A DNA stretch of 64,000 nucleotides from Salinicola acroporae (GTDB lineage: Bacteria; Pseudomonadota; Gammaproteobacteria; Pseudomonadales; Halomonadaceae), in contig NZ_PZJW01000010.1 in NCBI RefSeq assembly GCF_003206615.1, positions 139,009 through 203,008 on the forward strand. The letters are read 5' to 3'. The notes under the pieces were generated by a model. The model was not told the DNA's origin. It ran no database searches and saw nothing but the letters and a program-made list of their open reading frames with translations. Positions 1 through 8,150 of this stretch are shown one piece after another; position 1 is the first letter of the stretch; every line of letters starts with the position of its first letter. The position numbers and the translations under genes were made by a program.

Positions 1-1
1 G

Positions 2-82
2 ATGGCGGCCGAGCTGGCCGTCGCCCGTGGCGGCGATCCGGATCAGCCTCGTCACCTGCAGAAAGTGACGAGAACACTGTGA
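2..82 (+). CDS. C-terminal end of a SIS-domain protein (NagB-II/GlmS-like), truncated by the window
   Basis: The frame from base 2 to the TGA at 80-82 encodes a tail reading LAVARGGDPDQPRHLQKVT. This resembles the end of GlmS and of the GlmS-like glucosamine-6-phosphate deaminases (NagB-II), where a 'KGxDxDxPRNLxKS' sequence closes the second SIS domain. Only 26 residues lie in the window. The next genes are an amino-sugar type PTS, so a NagB-II deaminase that converts glucosamine-6-phosphate to fructose-6-phosphate fits the context. That function is inferred from neighbours and a short tail, and a SIS-type regulator is not excluded. Confidence 0.6.
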   Translation: MAAELAVARGGDPDQPRHLQKVTRTL

Positions 83-175
83 GTCGCCACTGAGGTCCTG
101 TTTCGCCGCGAGTCGCCGCCTGCCCTGAGTCGCGCTACGTGACGAGTCGGCCGGGATTGGAACAACAACAAGTCG
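81..175 (+). repeat. Five spaced GAGTCG-like hexamers ahead of nagF
   Basis: GAGTCG occurs at 81-86, 110-115, 127-132 and 144-149, with a variant AAGTCG at 170-175. The start-to-start distances are 29, 17, 17 and 26 bases. All lie in the 102-base gap between the SIS gene and nagF. No known operator is recognised in them. They could be regulator sites or the remains of a local duplication. Confidence 0.45.
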
Positions 176-184
176 GGAGTCTTC

Positions 185-2812
185 ATGTCATCTACATCAC
201 GGTTTCTCTGCGCCCCGCTGCGCGGGGTAGTGGTCCCGCTCGGCGAGGTGCCGGATCCGGCCTTTGCCCAAGGCGCCCTGGGGCCCGGTGTCGCCATCGA
301 TCCGCTGGGCGAGACGCTGCATGCGCCTTGTGACGGAGAGGTCATCCAGTGTGCCCGGACCGCCCATGCGCTCACGCTGCGCGACGATCACGGCCATGAA
401 TGGCTGTTGCACATCGGCATCGATACCGTCGACCTGGGCGGGGAAGGATTCGAGCTGCTGGTGGCGACCGGTGAGCGTGTCGCCGTCGGTGATCCGCTGT
501 GCCGGTTCGATGTCGATGGGCTGGCACGGCGTGCCAAGGCCCTGGTCACGCCGATCGTGATGACCAACGCCCCGGACCTCTCCCTGGAAACGCTGGTCAC
601 GCCGGGGATGATCGTCGACAAGGGCGAGGCGTTGCTGCAATGGCAGGCCCCGGGCCCGGCAGCGGAGGCCGTCGGCCGGAGTGCCTCTTCCGAAGCGTCC
701 GCCCGCGGCGAAGCAACGATCGCTGCCGCCCAGGGCCTGCATGCCCGCCCGGCGTCGAGGCTAAGGACGCTCGCGCACAACCACGCCGTCGAGCTGAGGC
801 TGGCGCGAGCCGAGGAGGCCGGTGAAGGCCGATCCGATGTCGACGGTGCGAGCGTCGCTAGTCTGAGCGCACTGCTCAATCTGGGCCTGGTCCAGGGTGA
901 CCGGGTCCGGGTCACGGCGCGGGGAGCCGCGGCCCAGGCCGCGGTCGACGCGGCCATCACGCTGCTGGAGACGCCCGAGCACGAGTCCGGCCGGGCCGAT
1001 GTCTCCGCCGAACCAACTGCTGCTCCCGCCGAGGCGTCAATGCCGGGTACGTTGAACGGCCTGTCGGCGAGCCCGGGCCTCGCCGTCGGCCCGCTGGTTC
1101 GCTACCGGGTCGCATTACCCAGCGTTGCCGACACCGCCAACGATCCCGAGCGGGAGCGCAGAGCGCTGGACGCCGCCGTGGCCGAAGTGGATGCCGACCT
1201 GGAGCGGTCGAGGCGCGCGGCCGAAGCGCGGGGACAACAGGCCGAGGCGGATATCTTCGAGGCGCACCGGGCCTGGCTGGACGACCCCGATCTGCGGGCG
1301 GCGGCGGAATCGAAGATCGTGGAGGGTGCCAGCGCCGGACGCGCCTGGCACCTGGCCCTCGAGACCGAGATCCAGCGCCTGCGCGGTAGCGGCAATACGC
1401 TGCTGGCCGGGCGGGCCGACGATCTCCACGATCTGCAGCGCCGGGTCATGCAGCGTTTTGCCACCCAGGAGGCCGTTGCCACCACCGGGCTCGAAGGGGC
1501 GATCCTGGCTGCGCGCGAGATGACCCCCTCGCAGTTCGTCGAGGTGGCAGAGCAGATTGCCGGGCTGTGCCTGGCGGGCGGCGGTTCGACCTCCCACGTC
1601 TCGATTCTGGCTCGGGCGCGAGGGTTGCCCTGCCTGGTGGCGATGGGGGATGCCCTGCTGGAAGCCAGCGGCGATCGGGTCTGCCTCGATGCCGATCAAG
1701 GGCGGCTGGAGCTGGCGCCCGACGAGCGTCGCCTGGCGGCGGTCGAGGCCGAGCAGGCACGCCAGCGTCAGCGGGCCGAGGCCGATCTGGCCGCCGCCTC
1801 CGAGCCGGTGACGATGCGTGACGGTCGCCGTCTTCATGTCGCCGCCAATATCGCCGCCGGCGGGGAAGCGCAAGGTGCCCTGGATGCCGGAGCGGATGGG
1901 ATCGGGCTCATGCGCAGCGAGTTCCTGTTCCTGGCGCGGCAGACCGCGCCGGATCTCGCCGAACAGCAGGCCGAGTATCGCGCCGCCGTCGAGGCGATGG
2001 CGGGAAGACCGGTGGTCGTCCGGCTGCTGGATATCGGGGCCGACAAGCAGTTGCCCTATCTGGCACTTCCCGCGACGCCGAACCCGGCGCTGGGCGAACG
2101 CGGGGCGAGACTATGGCAATCGCATCCCGAGATGTTCGACACCCAACTGGATGCGTTGCTGGAAGCGGGGCGCGGGTTGCCGGTCTGCGAAGATGGCCTG
2201 ACGAGGCTACGCCTGATGGTGCCGATGATCGCGGACGTCGGGGAGCTGCGCTGGGTGCGCCGGCGGTTGGCGACGAGGGCGGCCGCGCTCGGGATCGAAC
2301 GGTTGCCTTCGCTCGGCGCCATGGTGGAGGTGCCGACGGCGGCACTTTGCGCCGGCAGTCTTGCCCGCGAGGCGGAGTTTCTCTCGATCGGTACCAACGA
2401 CCTGACCCAGTACGCGCTGGCCATGGACCGTGAAGTCGCGTCGCTGGCGGCGCGCAGCGATGTGCTGCATCCGGGCGTGCTGCGCTTGATCGCCCTGTGC
2501 CTCAAGGGGGCTGACGGACGGTGCCCGGTCGCGGTCTGCGGCACCGCGGCAGGCGATCCGCTGGCGGGGGCGCTGCTGGCCGCCATGGGCGTCGACGAGC
2601 TCTCCGTCGAACCGGCACGGGTGGCGGCGGTCAAGGCGATGCTGCGCGGGCTGGATGCCGAGACGTTGGCGGCTCAGCTGCCGGCGCTGCTGGCGCTGGA
2701 CGATGCGGCCGCGGTGAGAGAGGCGCTGGCCACGGTGCTGGCAACGTCCGCCCAAGCAGCGACTCCGCCATCCGGCGACACCACTGTCGCCGATACGACA
2801 ACAAGATCCTGA
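185..2812 (+). CDS. nagF: Fused PTS protein EIIA(Glc type)-HPr-EI
   Basis: This 875-residue cytoplasmic fusion carries three phosphotransfer modules in one chain. An EIIA(Glc/Nag) domain spans about 1-155; His76 in LLHIGIDTV is the expected phosphorylation site and His61 the supporting histidine. An HPr domain spans about 176-262, with GLHARPAS and the active His186. Enzyme I spans about 288-845, with the GGGSTSHVS motif (His471), the PEP-binding segment near MRSEFLFL, and the C-terminal VCGTAAGDP cysteine. Phosphate from PEP would pass EI, HPr, EIIA and then the EIIB of the next gene 9 bases downstream. The domain order matches Pseudomonas NagF, which takes up N-acetylglucosamine. Linkers rich in Ala, Glu and Pro separate the modules. 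Substrate is inferred from context. Confidence 0.9.
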   Translation: MSSTSRFLCAPLRGVVVPLGEVPDPAFAQGALGPGVAIDPLGETLHAPCDGEVIQCARTAHALTLRDDHGHEWLLHIGIDTVDLGGEGFELLVATGERVAVGDPLCRFDVDGLARRAKALVTPIVMTNAPDLSLETLVTPGMIVDKGEALLQWQAPGPAAEAVGRSASSEASARGEATIAAAQGLHARPASRLRTLAHNHAVELRLARAEEAGEGRSDVDGASVASLSALLNLGLVQGDRVRVTARGAAAQAAVDAAITLLETPEHESGRADVSAEPTAAPAEASMPGTLNGLSASPGLAVGPLVRYRVALPSVADTANDPERERRALDAAVAEVDADLERSRRAAEARGQQAEADIFEAHRAWLDDPDLRAAAESKIVEGASAGRAWHLALETEIQRLRGSGNTLLAGRADDLHDLQRRVMQRFATQEAVATTGLEGAILAAREMTPSQFVEVAEQIAGLCLAGGGSTSHVSILARARGLPCLVAMGDALLEASGDRVCLDADQGRLELAPDERRLAAVEAEQARQRQRAEADLAAASEPVTMRDGRRLHVAANIAAGGEAQGALDAGADGIGLMRSEFLFLARQTAPDLAEQQAEYRAAVEAMAGRPVVVRLLDIGADKQLPYLALPATPNPALGERGARLWQSHPEMFDTQLDALLEAGRGLPVCEDGLTRLRLMVPMIADVGELRWVRRRLATRAAALGIERLPSLGAMVEVPTAALCAGSLAREAEFLSIGTNDLTQYALAMDREVASLAARSDVLHPGVLRLIALCLKGADGRCPVAVCGTAAGDPLAGALLAAMGVDELSVEPARVAAVKAMLRGLDAETLAAQLPALLALDDAAAVREALATVLATSAQAATPPSGDTTVADTTTRS

Positions 2813-2821
2813 GGAGTCGTC

Positions 2822-4507
2822 ATGACCACCACCTTCGGTTCCCGGCTCATGGCCGGTCTGCAGAAACTCGGACGCTCGCTGATGCTGCCGATCGCGGTGT
2901 TGCCGGTGGCAGGGCTGCTGCTGCGCCTGGGCCAGCCCGATCTGCTCGATATCGGCTTCGTTGCCAATGCCGGCAACGCGATCTTCTCCAACCTGGCACT
3001 GATCTTCGCGATCGGCGTGGCGGTGGGCTTCGCCGATGACGACAACGGCGCGGCCGGGCTGGCGGGCGTGATCGGCTATCTGGTGCTCAACGCGGTACTG
3101 GAGACGCTGAACCCCGACATCAACATGGGCGTGCTGTCGGGCATCATCATCGGCAGCGTGGCCGGTGTGCTCTACAACCGCTACAAGGCGATCAAGTTGC
3201 CGGACTACCTGGCTTTCTTCGGCGGACGGCGCTTCATTCCCATCGTCACCGGGCTATCCGCCGTGGTGCTGGGCGGCCTCTTCGGCCTGATCTGGCCGCC
3301 GATCCAGCAGGGTATCGATCAACTGGGGCAGTGGCTGATCGACGCCGGCGACCTGGGCCTGTTCGTCTATGGCGTGCTCAACCGGATCCTGATCGTGACC
3401 GGGCTGCATCACGTGCTCAACAGTTTCGTGTGGTTCGTCTTCGGCAGTTACGACGGCGTCACCGGCGATCTCAACCGTTTCTTCGCCGGCGATCCGACCG
3501 CGGGCAGTTTCATGGCCGGTTTCTTCCCGGTGATGATGTTCGGCCTGCCCGCCGCCGCGCTGGCGATGTACCACGCCGCGCCGCGTTCCCGCCGGGCTCA
3601 GGTCGGCGGTCTGCTGCTGTCTCTGGCCTTGACCGCCTTCCTGACCGGTGTGACCGAGCCGATCGAGTTCTCGTTCATGTTTCTGGCGCCGGCACTGTAT
3701 GCCATGCATGCCATTCTCACCGGCATCTCGATGGCGGTGATGAACATGCTCGACGTCAAGCTGGGCTTCACCTTCTCCGCCGGGGCGTTCGACTATGCGC
3801 TTTCCTATGGTCTCTCGACCCACGGCTGGATGATGATCCCCGTGGGGCTGGTCTACTTTGTGCTCTATTACGGCATCTTCCGCTGGGCGATCGTGCGGTT
3901 CGACCTGCCGACCCCGGGGCGCGAGCCGGAGCTGACGACAACCAGCGTTAGCCACGACGCCGGCGAGCGGGGGCCCGCCTTCGTGACCGCGCTGGGTGGG
4001 GCGGCCAACATGGTCAGCGTTGGCGCCTGTACCACCCGGCTGCGGCTGGTGATGAACGACGATGCCGCGATCGACGAACCGGCACTCAAGGCGCTGGGGG
4101 CCCGCGGCATTCTGCACCTGCGCGGTGGTGGCCTGCAGGTGATCCTGGGGCCGATCGCCGACGCCGTGGCCGACGACATCCGAGTAGCGGTGCGCGATCA
4201 CGGCAAGACGCTGGCGGCGGCGCCGGCGGTCGAGGACGATACGCTACCGACCGATGCCCGGCTTGACGAGGCGTCGCGCCAGGCTTGGATGGCGGCGTTG
4301 GGCGGTGCCGGGAACATTCGCAGCGTCGCTGCGGTGGCCACGACCCGCCTGCGGCTGGAGCTGGGGGATCGCGGAAAAGTGGACGAGTCCGCGCTGGCGG
4401 GGCTGGGCGCCGCCGGGATCCAGGACCTGGAACGCGGTGTCGTCCATCTGGTGCTGGGGCGCCAGGCGGGGGCGATAGCCAACGGTATCGACACCAAGCC
4501 TTGCTGA
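2822..4507 (+). CDS. nagE: PTS permease EIIC-EIIB-EIIB', N-acetylglucosamine type
   Basis: This 561-residue membrane permease takes phosphate from the preceding fusion protein. EIIC occupies about 1-360, with many hydrophobic helices and the glucose-family TGVTEPIEF motif near 275-283. A first EIIB domain spans about 383-460, with the phosphorylatable Cys403 in GACTTRLRL. A second EIIB-like copy spans about 485-560. It keeps TTRLRL but has Ala506 where the cysteine should be and an extra residue just before it, so it cannot accept phosphate in the usual way. AGGAGT at 2813-2818 precedes the ATG. The glucose/GlcNAc family is clear from the sequence. GlcNAc rather than glucose rests on the fused EIIA-HPr-EI partner and the SIS-type gene upstream. 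Confidence 0.85.
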   Translation: MTTTFGSRLMAGLQKLGRSLMLPIAVLPVAGLLLRLGQPDLLDIGFVANAGNAIFSNLALIFAIGVAVGFADDDNGAAGLAGVIGYLVLNAVLETLNPDINMGVLSGIIIGSVAGVLYNRYKAIKLPDYLAFFGGRRFIPIVTGLSAVVLGGLFGLIWPPIQQGIDQLGQWLIDAGDLGLFVYGVLNRILIVTGLHHVLNSFVWFVFGSYDGVTGDLNRFFAGDPTAGSFMAGFFPVMMFGLPAAALAMYHAAPRSRRAQVGGLLLSLALTAFLTGVTEPIEFSFMFLAPALYAMHAILTGISMAVMNMLDVKLGFTFSAGAFDYALSYGLSTHGWMMIPVGLVYFVLYYGIFRWAIVRFDLPTPGREPELTTTSVSHDAGERGPAFVTALGGAANMVSVGACTTRLRLVMNDDAAIDEPALKALGARGILHLRGGGLQVILGPIADAVADDIRVAVRDHGKTLAAAPAVEDDTLPTDARLDEASRQAWMAALGGAGNIRSVAAVATTRLRLELGDRGKVDESALAGLGAAGIQDLERGVVHLVLGRQAGAIANGIDTKPC

Positions 4508-4562
4508 CGGAAAGCCTGCCCAGGCCTGAACAGGGGGCAGCAAGTTCATCGAGCAGGATATC

Positions 4563-4591
4563 GCGCCAGCCGCCGAATCGGCGGTTGGCGC
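4563..4591 (+). terminator. Strong hairpin after nagE, no clear T-run
   Basis: Arms 4563-4575 and 4579-4591 form a 13-bp stem (one G-T pair) around a 3-base loop. The following bases are only mildly T-rich. It probably ends or attenuates the nag transcript, but it may also be an mRNA-stabilising hairpin. Confidence 0.5.
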
Positions 4592-4645
4592 TTCGTGTTC
4601 GAGCTTTGACACGGTCCGCTCGAAGCTGCTATCAACGGCTTCCCC

Positions 4646-4721
4646 CAGCCGGCGCTGATCGAACCCCGAAGTCGCTCTCGACAGCCTCCTGCAGCCGACG
4701 CTGGTCGAAGCCCGAAGTCGC
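4646..4721 (+). repeat. Imperfect 30-bp direct repeat before the HAD phosphatase gene
   Basis: Copies at 4646-4675 and 4692-4721 share 27 of 30 bases, each starting CAGCC and ending CCGAAGTCGC, with a 46-base period. They lie in the 231-base gap between nagE and the HAD gene. The role is unknown. Confidence 0.55.
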
Positions 4722-4738
4722 GTATCCGAGGAGACTCC

Positions 4739-5539
4739 ATGCCCCAGTACCTGATCGCCAGCGATCTCGATAACACGCTGTTGAATGCCGAGCATCGGGT
4801 CGATGCCTTGACCCGCGACACGTTGCGCACGTTGTCGGCTCGGGGCCACGTGATCGCGCTGGCCTCCGGTCGGCATTACCACGATATCGCGGCGATCCGG
4901 CGCCAACTGGACATCCCTGCCTGGATCATCAGCAGCAACGGTGCTCATGTGCACGACGTCGACGATGGTGTCGTCAGCGACACGTTAGTGCCCACGGCGC
5001 TGGTCAGGGCCCTGGTGGATCTGCCGCGACCGGCGTCGGTCAGGCTCAATCTCTATACCCGCGATCGCTGGTTGATCGACGCCGAAGCGCCCGAGCTGCT
5101 GCCGCTGCATGCGATGACCGGCTTCACCTACCAGGTCGACGAGATGGACGATCTGGACAACGAGCATGTCGGCAAGGTGCTCTACATCGGCGAGCCGGCG
5201 CTGCTGAAGCCACTGGAACTCACCCTGAGGGAGCGCCACGGCGAGGCGCTGCACATCACCTATTCGGCGGCCAATTCTCTCGAGATCATGCAGCGGGGGG
5301 TGAACAAGGCGACGGCCCTGAGCCGGGCGCTCAAGGCACTCGACCTCCCGACCGAGAAAGCGCTGGCGTTCGGCGACAATTTCAACGATGTCGAGATGCT
5401 GACCCTCGCCGGCCACGCCTATGTGGTTTCCAATGCCCATCCGGCAGTGATCGATCAGCTCCCGCACGCCACCACCATCGGCGCCCATCACGAGTCGGCG
5501 GTGGCGCACGCGCTGCGGGAGTTCTTCGCTCTCGATTGA
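4739..5539 (+). CDS. Cof-type HAD phosphatase (HAD-IIB)
   Basis: This is a 266-residue soluble phosphatase of the Cof/YidA/YbhA group. Motif I is SDLDNTLLN at 9-17, with the nucleophile and acid-base aspartates. Motif II is LASGRHY near 41. The conserved lysine lies in GVNKATAL, and motif IV is AFGDNFNDVEML near 217. The length is typical. Such enzymes hydrolyse sugar phosphates, pyridoxal phosphate or FMN, and the sequence does not fix the substrate. It follows the PTS operon on the same strand after a 231-base gap with a hairpin and a repeat, so it probably has its own promoter. GAGGAGA at 4728-4734 places the start. Confidence 0.85.
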   Translation: MPQYLIASDLDNTLLNAEHRVDALTRDTLRTLSARGHVIALASGRHYHDIAAIRRQLDIPAWIISSNGAHVHDVDDGVVSDTLVPTALVRALVDLPRPASVRLNLYTRDRWLIDAEAPELLPLHAMTGFTYQVDEMDDLDNEHVGKVLYIGEPALLKPLELTLRERHGEALHITYSAANSLEIMQRGVNKATALSRALKALDLPTEKALAFGDNFNDVEMLTLAGHAYVVSNAHPAVIDQLPHATTIGAHHESAVAHALREFFALD

Positions 5540-5562
5540 GAGGGTGGCGGTGCGGGCGTGCC

Positions 5563-6603
5563 TCAGCGCGGCTCCGCGCGATCGTCGAGCCTGCGCAGTT
5601 GCTGCCAGACCTCGCGGCGGAGGTCGGCCAGCCTTGGCTGTTCGTCCCCCTCGAACGCGATCGGTCGAATCGTGCGCATGGCACGCAGTCCCAGGCGCGC
5701 GGTCAGCAGTCCGGCACCGAGACCCTGCCCGGCGCGGGCGGACAGCTTCGCCGCCAGGTTCATCGACAGCAGATCCATGCCGGCGTCGCTGATCATTTCG
5801 CTGGCCCCGGCGAAGGCCATGTTGCGCAGCACCTCCCTGAACAGCCGCAAGCGGCTGGCATAGCCGAGCTGCAGGCCGTAGAGCGCGGCGATGCGGTCGA
5901 GCATGGCGATGTTGCGCCAGGCCATTAAGGACATGTCGACCAGTGTCAATGGGCTGACCGCGACCATTACGGCGGTTTCCCCGGACATCCGCGTCACCAG
6001 CCGTCGTGCTGCCCGGTCGCGCGGGTGGAGAAGATAGTGGGCGACCAGCTGGCGGGTCTCCTGGGCAGTGTGATGCGACTGATGGGCGTCCAGGAAGGAT
6101 TGCCACTGGGGGTGATCCCTGGACAGGCCCATCTGTTCGCGCAGCTCTCCGGCCAGCGTCAGCGGGTCCGAGCGGGTGGCCGAGGTGTCGTCGACCCACT
6201 CCTCGTCGAGTTGTCGGCGCAGGCGGGCGTGCCGGCGTAGCTTGCGCAGCCGCCAGAGCTCGCCGAACAACGCCTTGGTGCCCAGGCCAACGGCGGTCAG
6301 ACCGATCAGGCTCCAGGCACCGGCAAGCCAGTCGCCTCCGAGCGTGGAGAGATAGAGCGTGTGGGCGGCCTCGATCGTGCCCAGGCCTAGCGCGCCACCG
6401 AGGACGATCATCAGTCCCCAGCGTCGCTTGCGGGGTGGCGCGATCGCGGCATCGATGGCGGTGGCGTCGGCGGTTTCGTCCTGGGGGTACGGATCGCTCG
6501 CCTGGGTGGGCCGATAGTACCGCGCGCCCTGAACCGAGGCGGGCTCCTCCGGGGTGGGGGCGTCGTCGAGGGTGAAGCGCTGTCCGGGCCGAGGATCGCT
6601 CAT
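5563..6603 (-). CDS. ycjF: YcjF/TIGR01620-family inner-membrane protein (DUF697)
   Basis: The 346-residue protein has a Pro/Asp-rich cytoplasmic N-terminus, then a basic RKRRW segment and two hydrophobic helices at about 63-105. A C-terminal DUF697-like region contains hydrophobic stretches around VAVSPLTLVDM. Its ATG at 6601-6603 overlaps the stop of ycjX by 4 bases (ATGA), so the two are translationally coupled, as in E. coli where ycjX and ycjF are also neighbours. An in-frame start farther upstream, inside ycjX, is possible but less likely. The family's molecular role is not well defined; the E. coli pair belongs to envelope-stress (Psp) regulation, which is known for the family and not shown here. 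Confidence 0.85.
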   Translation of the reverse strand: MSDPRPGQRFTLDDAPTPEEPASVQGARYYRPTQASDPYPQDETADATAIDAAIAPPRKRRWGLMIVLGGALGLGTIEAAHTLYLSTLGGDWLAGAWSLIGLTAVGLGTKALFGELWRLRKLRRHARLRRQLDEEWVDDTSATRSDPLTLAGELREQMGLSRDHPQWQSFLDAHQSHHTAQETRQLVAHYLLHPRDRAARRLVTRMSGETAVMVAVSPLTLVDMSLMAWRNIAMLDRIAALYGLQLGYASRLRLFREVLRNMAFAGASEMISDAGMDLLSMNLAAKLSARAGQGLGAGLLTARLGLRAMRTIRPIAFEGDEQPRLADLRREVWQQLRRLDDRAEPR

Positions 6604-7991
6604 CGTAGTTTGTCTCCCATCAACCACTCCAGGGCGGCATCCATCCGGATGTGAGGTAGCGCCTGGGACCGGCAGGGCACTGGTCGAAAGGCGGTGAAGT
6701 CGAATCCCTGGCGTTGCCAGAATTCGTTCTCGGGAAGCCTGTCGGGCACGTCGCCGGGATAGAGCAGCAACGGTTCCCCGTCGAGGCCGTGGCCACGCAG
6801 CGCCGGTTGTCGCTGGCCGTCGGTCTCTATCTCTCGGGTCTCGGTGGCGCGTATCGAGGCCAGTGAGAAGGCCCGCACCGGTACGTCCGCGTAACGCAGG
6901 TCCTTGATCGGTTCGGCCAGCAGCGATTCGAGCAGCGCCACCAGGTTGGCATGCTGATCCGGCGTGACGTGGTCCGCCTTGGTGGCGGCGATCGCCAGGC
7001 GGTCGATACGCGGCGAGAACAGCCGGTTGATCAGGCTGCGCTTGCCGTAGTCGAAGCTGCGCATCAGGGTCGCCAGCGCGTCGGAGAGGTCCTCGAAACG
7101 CTCGGGGCCGGCGTTGAGCGCGCCAAGCACGTCGACCAGTACGATCTGGCGGTCGAAGCGGCGGAAATGCTCGCGGTAGAAGGGCTTGACCACGTGCTGC
7201 TGATAGAAGCGAAAGCGTTTCTTGAGCGTCTGATACAGGCTGTGGGCAGGTAGCGCTTCGAGTGCCTGGCGGTCTGGCTCCCCGACGCCCGGTAGTGGAA
7301 AGAACTGCAGTACGGGGGCTCCCTGCAGGTCGCCGGGGAGCAGGAAGCGGCCCGGTTGCAGGTGGGAAAAGCCGGCTTCCCGCGCGCGCCGCAAGGAGGT
7401 CGCGTAGAGGTCGGCCAACTCGGCCAGGCGGGATTCGTCCACCTCCTCGTCGGGGCGATGTCGAGCGACTGCCGTTCGCCAGGCTTCGGCATGCTGCTGG
7501 CGCTCCGGCCCGGTTCGTCGAAGCTGGCTTTCACTCCAACTGAGAAAGTCGTGCTCGAGCAGCGGCAGATCCAGCAGCCACTCGCCAGGATAGTCGATCA
7601 GGTCCAGGGTCAGCGTCGCCGTGTCGCCCAGCAGGCCGCGTACGCGTCGTGTCTTGTAGCGCAACTGCAGGCGCAGTTCGCTGATGCCGCGCGTCGGTTC
7701 GGGCCAGCGTGGCGGCGTCGATTCGAGCGAGGCGATCGCTTCGTCGTAGGGAAAACGAGGAATCCCGAGATCCGGCTGCGAAATCCGCTGCGCGCCGAGC
7801 AGGCGCTCCTCGCGGGCGGACTTGAGCAAGTCGAGACGCGCATCGATACCGGCATGGCGCAACTGGTTGACCAGCGACGTCAAGAACGCCGTCTTGCCGG
7901 CGCGGGAGAGTCCGGTGACCGCCAGTCGCAGTTGGCGGTCCCGGCCGCGATCGAGCAGATTCCGAAGTTCGTGAGTCAGGTGTCGGGGCAT
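6600..7991 (-). CDS. ycjX: YcjX-family P-loop NTPase
   Basis: This 463-residue protein has a Walker A GLSRAGKTAF close to the N-terminus. A DLIDYPGEW segment probably corresponds to Walker B/switch, and IAATKADHV resembles the NKxD guanine-recognition region. These match the YcjX family of predicted ATP/GTP-binding proteins. I chose the ATG at 7989-7991; an in-frame TTG at 8013-8015 would add eight residues. It is followed by ycjF with an ATGA overlap. No membrane segment is visible, so it probably works on the cytoplasmic face together with YcjF. Confidence 0.87.
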   Translation of the reverse strand: MPRHLTHELRNLLDRGRDRQLRLAVTGLSRAGKTAFLTSLVNQLRHAGIDARLDLLKSAREERLLGAQRISQPDLGIPRFPYDEAIASLESTPPRWPEPTRGISELRLQLRYKTRRVRGLLGDTATLTLDLIDYPGEWLLDLPLLEHDFLSWSESQLRRTGPERQQHAEAWRTAVARHRPDEEVDESRLAELADLYATSLRRAREAGFSHLQPGRFLLPGDLQGAPVLQFFPLPGVGEPDRQALEALPAHSLYQTLKKRFRFYQQHVVKPFYREHFRRFDRQIVLVDVLGALNAGPERFEDLSDALATLMRSFDYGKRSLINRLFSPRIDRLAIAATKADHVTPDQHANLVALLESLLAEPIKDLRYADVPVRAFSLASIRATETREIETDGQRQPALRGHGLDGEPLLLYPGDVPDRLPENEFWQRQGFDFTAFRPVPCRSQALPHIRMDAALEWLMGDKLR

Positions 7992-8093
7992 CGCCTCTAT
8001 TTCCGAAGAAACCAATCCGCATGGTAAACGATATCGGCGGTGGTCAGGGAACCCCCGGGCAGGTAGGGCGACCGCTGACGAAGGCCGGAAACG

Positions 8094-8124
8094 ACGACGC
8101 CTCGCACGAGAGGCGAGGCGTCGT
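8094..8124 (-). terminator. Hairpin after the SSS symporter gene
   Basis: Arms 8094-8105 and 8113-8124 form a perfect 12-bp stem with a 7-base loop. On the minus strand the stem is followed by a short CGTTT, a weak T-run. It lies between the symporter stop and ycjX. Confidence 0.6.
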
Positions 8125-8150
8125 TCGGGTCGGGTTCGCCCCCGGTCGCG

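Noticed and set aside
3254-4201. A 315-codon minus-strand frame antisense to nagE
   Set aside because: It is rich in His, Gln and Arg without motifs, as antisense of a GC-rich membrane gene gives. nagE explains the region.
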